From UBA11524 sp964391995 (GTDB lineage Bacteria > Bacillota > Clostridia > Christensenellales > Aristaeellaceae), in assembly GCA_964391995.1 (NCBI GenBank), contig CAYMOM010000088.1, forward strand, positions 1 through 8,180: a stretch of 8,180 nucleotides of DNA. Reading direction: 5' to 3'. The notes below the pieces were generated by a model. The model was given only the letters and a program-made list of their open reading frames with translations. It did no database searches and had not been told where the DNA came from. Below, one piece after another: positions 5,274-8,180 of this stretch. How positions within the stretch are numbered: the stretch's first letter is position 1; every line of letters begins with the position of its first letter. A program made the translations under genes and the position numbers.

Positions 5274-6218
5274 ATGAACAAGGTGAAGGCTTCCCTGGGC
5301 ATGCTGGCGGTAACGGCGGCTGCAGCTGCCGGCCTGGCGATCTGGGGCGCGGCGCAGCGGGAAGCACCGGCGCTTCCGGTGCAGACCTGCCGGGTGGCTC
5401 TTGGCAGCGTGGAGCAGGTGCTGGCCTTGAACGGCGTGCTGCGATACGAAACGGAGTATGCCGCCATCAGCCCGGAAACCGGCGTGGTGGCGGATGTATA
5501 TGTGCAGCCGGGAAACAGGGTGAAGGCCGGGCAGGCGCTGTTCCGGCTGGATGAAAGTGCGGCACAGTCGGCGGTTTCTGCCGCAGTGGCAGGCTGGAGC
5601 GCCCTGCCAGACATGGGGGCGGAGCTGCTGGAGGCCACCCTGCGGCAGGCAGCGGCGCAGCTGGAATGCCTGACGGTGCGCGCCCCGGCGGATGCCCTGG
5701 TGCAGCAGGTGCAGGTTTCGCCCCATGCAGGCATTCTGGCAGGCACGGCAGCGGTGCTGCTCAGCGGAGAAGGGCAGGTTATCCAGTGCAGCGCCGTGCT
5801 GAAGGACGCCGAACGCCTTCACCCGGGCCTGCAGGCGAGGATCATCAAGGATGGCGTTTGCCTGACCATGGCAGCGGTGGGCAGCATTGGCCCGGCACAG
5901 GCCAGCGGGAGCACCGGACAGACCCTGTGCCAGGTGACACTAACCCCGGAACAGCCCATTGCGCTGCCCCTGGGCGCTGGCCTGGAGGCGGAGATCATCC
6001 TGCAGGCCCAAAGCCGGGTGCCTGTGGTGCCCGTACAGGCCCTGACGGAGCGGGACACCCTTTGGTGGGTGGCGGAGGGACGCTGCTATGAAATGCCGGC
6101 CCGGGTGCTGCTGGCGGACGAGGTGAACTGCTGGGTGCCGCTGCCGGAGGGAACGGAAATCATCTGCAGCGGTGAAACCCCTGTCGAAGGTCAGCGGGTG
6201 AAGGTGATGGGCCAGTGA
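5274..6218 (+). CDS. Membrane-fusion / periplasmic-adaptor-like protein (HlyD/MacA type)
   Basis: A 314-residue protein with one N-terminal membrane anchor (about 7-26) and no lipobox cysteine. It would be held on the outer face of the membrane. Two halves of a lipoyl-like domain are visible: GVVADVYVQPGNRVKAGQ at 70-87 and LTVRAPADALVQQVQVSPHAG at 133-153, in which the first glycine and the RAP motif are typical of adaptors. The stretch between them is only about 45 residues, too short for the long alpha-helical hairpin of Gram-negative adaptors. A beta-barrel and a C-terminal beta domain follow (about 165-314). The start is ATG 5274, eight bases after AGGAG at 5261-5265; ATG at 5270 is out of frame. 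The stop overlaps the permease start, so the two are translationally coupled. Substrate unknown. Confidence 0.85.
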   Translation: MNKVKASLGMLAVTAAAAAGLAIWGAAQREAPALPVQTCRVALGSVEQVLALNGVLRYETEYAAISPETGVVADVYVQPGNRVKAGQALFRLDESAAQSAVSAAVAGWSALPDMGAELLEATLRQAAAQLECLTVRAPADALVQQVQVSPHAGILAGTAAVLLSGEGQVIQCSAVLKDAERLHPGLQARIIKDGVCLTMAAVGSIGPAQASGSTGQTLCQVTLTPEQPIALPLGAGLEAEIILQAQSRVPVVPVQALTERDTLWWVAEGRCYEMPARVLLADEVNCWVPLPEGTEIICSGETPVEGQRVKVMGQ

Positions 6219-7324
6219 AGCTGCGGGATGCGGCAGGCCTGTCCGCTTCCAGCCTGCGGAAAAACCCGGTGCGCACGCTTTTGACCATCCTGGGCCTGGG
6301 GGTGGGCATTGGGGCGGTTTTGACGGTACTGTCCCTGGGCAGTGCAGGGGAGGAACAGGTGGAGGTTCAAATTGCCCGCCTGGGTGTGGACAAGGTGTGG
6401 GTGACGGCGGAGGAAGGCCGCAGCCTGACCCTTGCAGATGGTGAAGCCATCGCCGCCGTCGTCCAGTCCCGGGCCTGCGCAGGCGCATACACCATGGGTG
6501 CGGTTGCCCTGGGGGAAAGGACTGCCATGGGGCAGATCAGCGGCTATGACGAAAACCTGGCTGCTGTGCATGGCCTGGAGCTGGTAGCAGGCCGCATGTT
6601 TACCCCGGGGGAGTTTGCCGGCGCGGCGGTGGCCCTGGTGGATGAAGCCATGGCGGAAACCCTGGGCGGCGATATGCTGGGCAAGCGCATCACCCTGGGC
6701 AGCAGAAAGCTGCTGGTGGTGGGCGTGGTGGCGCCGTCAGCGGCCCAAAGCGCCGGTGCTGTGCTGCCGCTGCAGACCTTTCTGGATACCTATACCGGCG
6801 GGGAAATCAGCCAGGTGACCATCAATGTTCCCCGTGGTCAGCGGGCCGATGCGGTGGGCGCAGCGGCGCTGGCAGCCCTGGGGGAAGGCTTCCGGGTCAG
6901 CTCCCTGCAGGCGGAGATTGATGCAGCCCGCTCGGTGGTGCACATCTTTGTGGCAGTGCTGGCCTGCGTGGCAGCGGTGTGCATGCTGACGGGGGGCATT
7001 GGGGTGATGAACATCCTGCTGGTCAGCGTGCGGGAACGGCGGCGGGAGATCGGGCTGATCAAGGCCATTGGCGGCACGGCAGGCCAGGTGGGTGTGCTGT
7101 TCCTGCTGGAGGCGGTGGGATATGCGCTGCTGGGCGGCGTGCTGGGCGTGGCGCTGGGCGCAGGCATGGTGCACCTGTTTGGCCTGGTGATTGGCCTGCA
7201 GGCGCGCCTTTCACCGCTCCTGGCTCTGGGCGTCATGGCTGCTGCCGGCGCTGCGGGTGTGCTTTTCGGCGTGCTGCCGGCGCTGCGGGCAGCATCGCTT
7301 CTGCCGGTGGATGCACTGAAATAA
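6215..7324 (+). CDS. MacB/FtsX-family ABC transporter permease
   Basis: At 369 residues this has the four-span MacB/LolC-type layout: a membrane helix at about 21-43 after the basic SLRKNPVRT string, a large extracytoplasmic MacB-core-like domain at about 45-240, and the FtsX domain with helices near 243-268, 293-327 (probably including a re-entrant loop) and 333-356. The cytoplasmic coupling segment after GGIGVMNILLVSVRERRREIG (260-280) and the closing PALRAASLLPVDALK are family hallmarks. No nucleotide-binding domain is fused. It starts with GTG inside a GTGA overlap with the adaptor gene; AAGGTGA at 6201-6207 is 7 bases upstream. Such permeases work with a separate LolD/MacB-type ATPase to export peptides, antibiotics or lipoproteins, or to transmit mechanical force. 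None is encoded next to it here, and the cargo cannot be told. Confidence 0.93.
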   Translation: MKLRDAAGLSASSLRKNPVRTLLTILGLGVGIGAVLTVLSLGSAGEEQVEVQIARLGVDKVWVTAEEGRSLTLADGEAIAAVVQSRACAGAYTMGAVALGERTAMGQISGYDENLAAVHGLELVAGRMFTPGEFAGAAVALVDEAMAETLGGDMLGKRITLGSRKLLVVGVVAPSAAQSAGAVLPLQTFLDTYTGGEISQVTINVPRGQRADAVGAAALAALGEGFRVSSLQAEIDAARSVVHIFVAVLACVAAVCMLTGGIGVMNILLVSVRERRREIGLIKAIGGTAGQVGVLFLLEAVGYALLGGVLGVALGAGMVHLFGLVIGLQARLSPLLALGVMAAAGAAGVLFGVLPALRAASLLPVDALK

Positions 7325-7328
7325 AGAC

Positions 7329-7343
7329 TGGAAACGATGTCAT
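7329..7343 (+). promoter_or_regulatory. cre-like site (candidate CcpA binding site)
   Basis: TGGAAACGATGTCAT matches the catabolite-responsive element pattern WTGNAANCGNWNNCAW at every position shown; only the leading W, which is C here, fails. It lies just after the permease stop, about 115 bases upstream of the predicted start point of the sugar-ATPase gene. CcpA control would suit a carbohydrate transporter component. The distance is long for direct action, so function is uncertain. Confidence 0.4.
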
Positions 7344-7414
7344 AATCGGTACCTGAAAAACCGTATTTAACATTCTGAACAAAGAATACCCAAAAGACTT
7401 GTCAATTTAGCCGA

Positions 7415-7444
7415 TTTACAATTTAACTGAAAAGCAGGTATAAT
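7415..7444 (+). promoter_or_regulatory. Promoter of the MsmX-type ATPase gene
   Basis: TTTACA at 7415-7420 and perfect TATAAT at 7439-7444 are separated by 18 bases. This is a good sigma-A-type promoter, with start expected near 7451. A second, weaker candidate overlaps upstream: TTGTCA 7399-7404, 17 bases, TTTAAC 7422-7427. The AT-rich stretch upstream would add strength. Confidence 0.75.
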
Positions 7445-7456
7445 AATGTCAACGAA

Positions 7457-7486
7457 GCGCGGCGTTGCTGTTCCTGTGTGCCGCGC
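7457..7486 (+). promoter_or_regulatory. Leader hairpin before the MsmX-type ATPase gene
   Basis: GCGCGGC at 7457-7463 pairs perfectly with GCCGCGC at 7480-7486 around a 16-base loop, near the very 5' end of the predicted mRNA. No T-tract follows and the AGGAGG lies 12 bases further on and outside the stem, so it is neither a terminator nor a direct RBS blocker. A 5' stem that protects the mRNA is one reading. Confidence 0.5.
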
Positions 7487-7498
7487 GGGATTATCACG

Positions 7499-7504
7499 AG
7501 GAGG
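7499..7504 (+). promoter_or_regulatory. Strong ribosome binding site
   Basis: A perfect AGGAGG, nine bases before the ATG at 7514, fixes the start of the ATPase gene and is among the strongest Shine-Dalgarno sequences in the window. Confidence 0.85.
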
Positions 7505-7513
7505 AATTTGATT

Positions 7514-8180
7514 ATGGCAAGCGTATCTCTGCAACACATTTACAAGGTCTATCAGGGCGGCGTGACCGCTGTTAGCGACTTCTGCCTGGACATTGAAGAT
7601 AAGGAGTTCATCGTGCTGGTTGGCCCCTCTGGCTGCGGCAAGTCCACCACCCTGCGCATGGTGGCCGGCCTGGAGGAGATCTCCGACGGCGAACTGTACA
7701 TCGGCGACAAGCTGGTGAACGACGTGGCCCCCAAGGATCGCGACATCGCCATGGTGTTCCAGAACTACGCTCTGTATCCCCATATGACCGTGTATGACAA
7801 CATGGCCTTCGGCCTGAAGCTGCGCAAGACCCCCAAGGACGAAATCAAGCGCCGCGTGGAAGAAGCCGCCAAGATCCTGGACATCGCTCACCTGCTGAAC
7901 CGTAAGCCCAAGGCCCTGTCCGGCGGCCAGCGCCAGCGTGTTGCTCTGGGCCGTGCCATCGTCCGTGAGCCCAAGGTCTTCCTGTTCGACGAGCCTCTGT
8001 CCAACCTGGACGCCAAGCTGCGCGTTGCCATGCGTACCGAGATCACCAAGCTGCATCAGCGCCTGCAGACCACCTTCATCTACGTTACCCACGACCAGAC
8101 CGAGGCTATGACCATGGCTTCCCGTATCGTGGTTATGAAGGACGGCGTTGTGCAGCAGGTGGATACCCCCCAGAACCTGT
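7514..8180 (+). CDS. Carbohydrate ABC transporter ATPase, MsmX/MalK/UgpC family (3' end beyond window)
   Basis: The first 222 residues of a CUT1-type sugar importer ATPase, normally about 360-370 residues long; the C-terminal regulatory/TOBE region is beyond the window. Seen: Walker A GPSGCGKST at 37-45, Q-loop Q83 in VFQNYALYPH, signature LSGGQ at 135-139, Walker B VFLFDEP at 155-161, D-loop SNLDA and switch histidine H193 in VTHDQ. The protein binds ATP on the cytoplasmic face of a sugar permease pair. No permease or sugar-binding protein is visible beside it and it has its own promoter. That fits the shared ATPases (MsmX type) that serve several importers, although downstream genes cannot be seen. 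All 14 visible arginines use CGC (8) or CGT (6), never CGG, unlike the neighbouring genes, which suggests strong expression. Confidence 0.93.
   Translation, partial: MASVSLQHIYKVYQGGVTAVSDFCLDIEDKEFIVLVGPSGCGKSTTLRMVAGLEEISDGELYIGDKLVNDVAPKDRDIAMVFQNYALYPHMTVYDNMAFGLKLRKTPKDEIKRRVEEAAKILDIAHLLNRKPKALSGGQRQRVALGRAIVREPKVFLFDEPLSNLDAKLRVAMRTEITKLHQRLQTTFIYVTHDQTEAMTMASRIVVMKDGVVQQVDTPQNL

Noticed and set aside
7347..7366. Hairpin CGGT...ACCG followed by TATTT after the permease gene
   Set aside because: Only a four-base stem around a nine-base loop with a broken T-run; too weak to call a terminator.

Overview
The window is GC-rich bacterial chromosome, densely coded, with ordinary housekeeping content. 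I read it as a Gram-positive Firmicute of the Clostridia type. The reasons are a Spo0A-like response regulator, the order rsmD - coaD - coiled-coil protein, which is familiar from Clostridia, strong AGGAGG-type ribosome binding sites, and a stand-alone MsmX/UgpC-type sugar-transport ATPase. High GC with this gene set would fit a gut-type Oscillospiraceae or Christensenellales relative, but that placement is a guess.

Layout. (1) Positions 1-427, minus strand: the N-terminal 142 residues of a Spo0A-type response regulator, cut by the window edge. (2) Positions 428-752: a divergent control region with one near-ideal extended -10 promoter for each direction and one Spo0A-box-like heptamer. (3) Positions 753-4981, plus strand: a tightly packed probable operon of alanine racemase (alr), 5-formyltetrahydrofolate cyclo-ligase, an unrecognised multi-pass membrane protein, rsmD, coaD and a long coiled-coil protein. 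(4) Positions 4982-5273: an unusually structured non-coding gap with clustered small palindromes, an ATGAA/TTCAT half-site array, and hairpins including a terminator-like one. (5) Positions 5274-7324: a membrane-fusion (HlyD-like) protein overlapping by 4 bases a MacB/FtsX-type ABC permease, with no partner ATPase next to them. (6) Positions 7325-7513: a cre-like site, a sigma-A-type promoter, a leader hairpin and a strong RBS. (7) Position 7514 to the window end: the first 222 residues of an MsmX/MalK/UgpC-family ATPase whose codon use suggests high expression.

Functionally, the operon mixes cell-wall precursor supply (D-alanine), one-carbon metabolism, 16S rRNA modification and coenzyme A synthesis. 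The genes look grouped for shared growth-linked expression rather than as one pathway. The last three genes are transport-related, but the MalK-type ATPase is from a different subfamily than the one that normally drives a MacB/FtsX permease. I do not see a clear undescribed system. The best candidates for a second look are the palindrome-rich gap before the MFP/permease pair, the ATPase-less MFP/permease pair, and the cre-like site plus codon bias of the MsmX-type gene.
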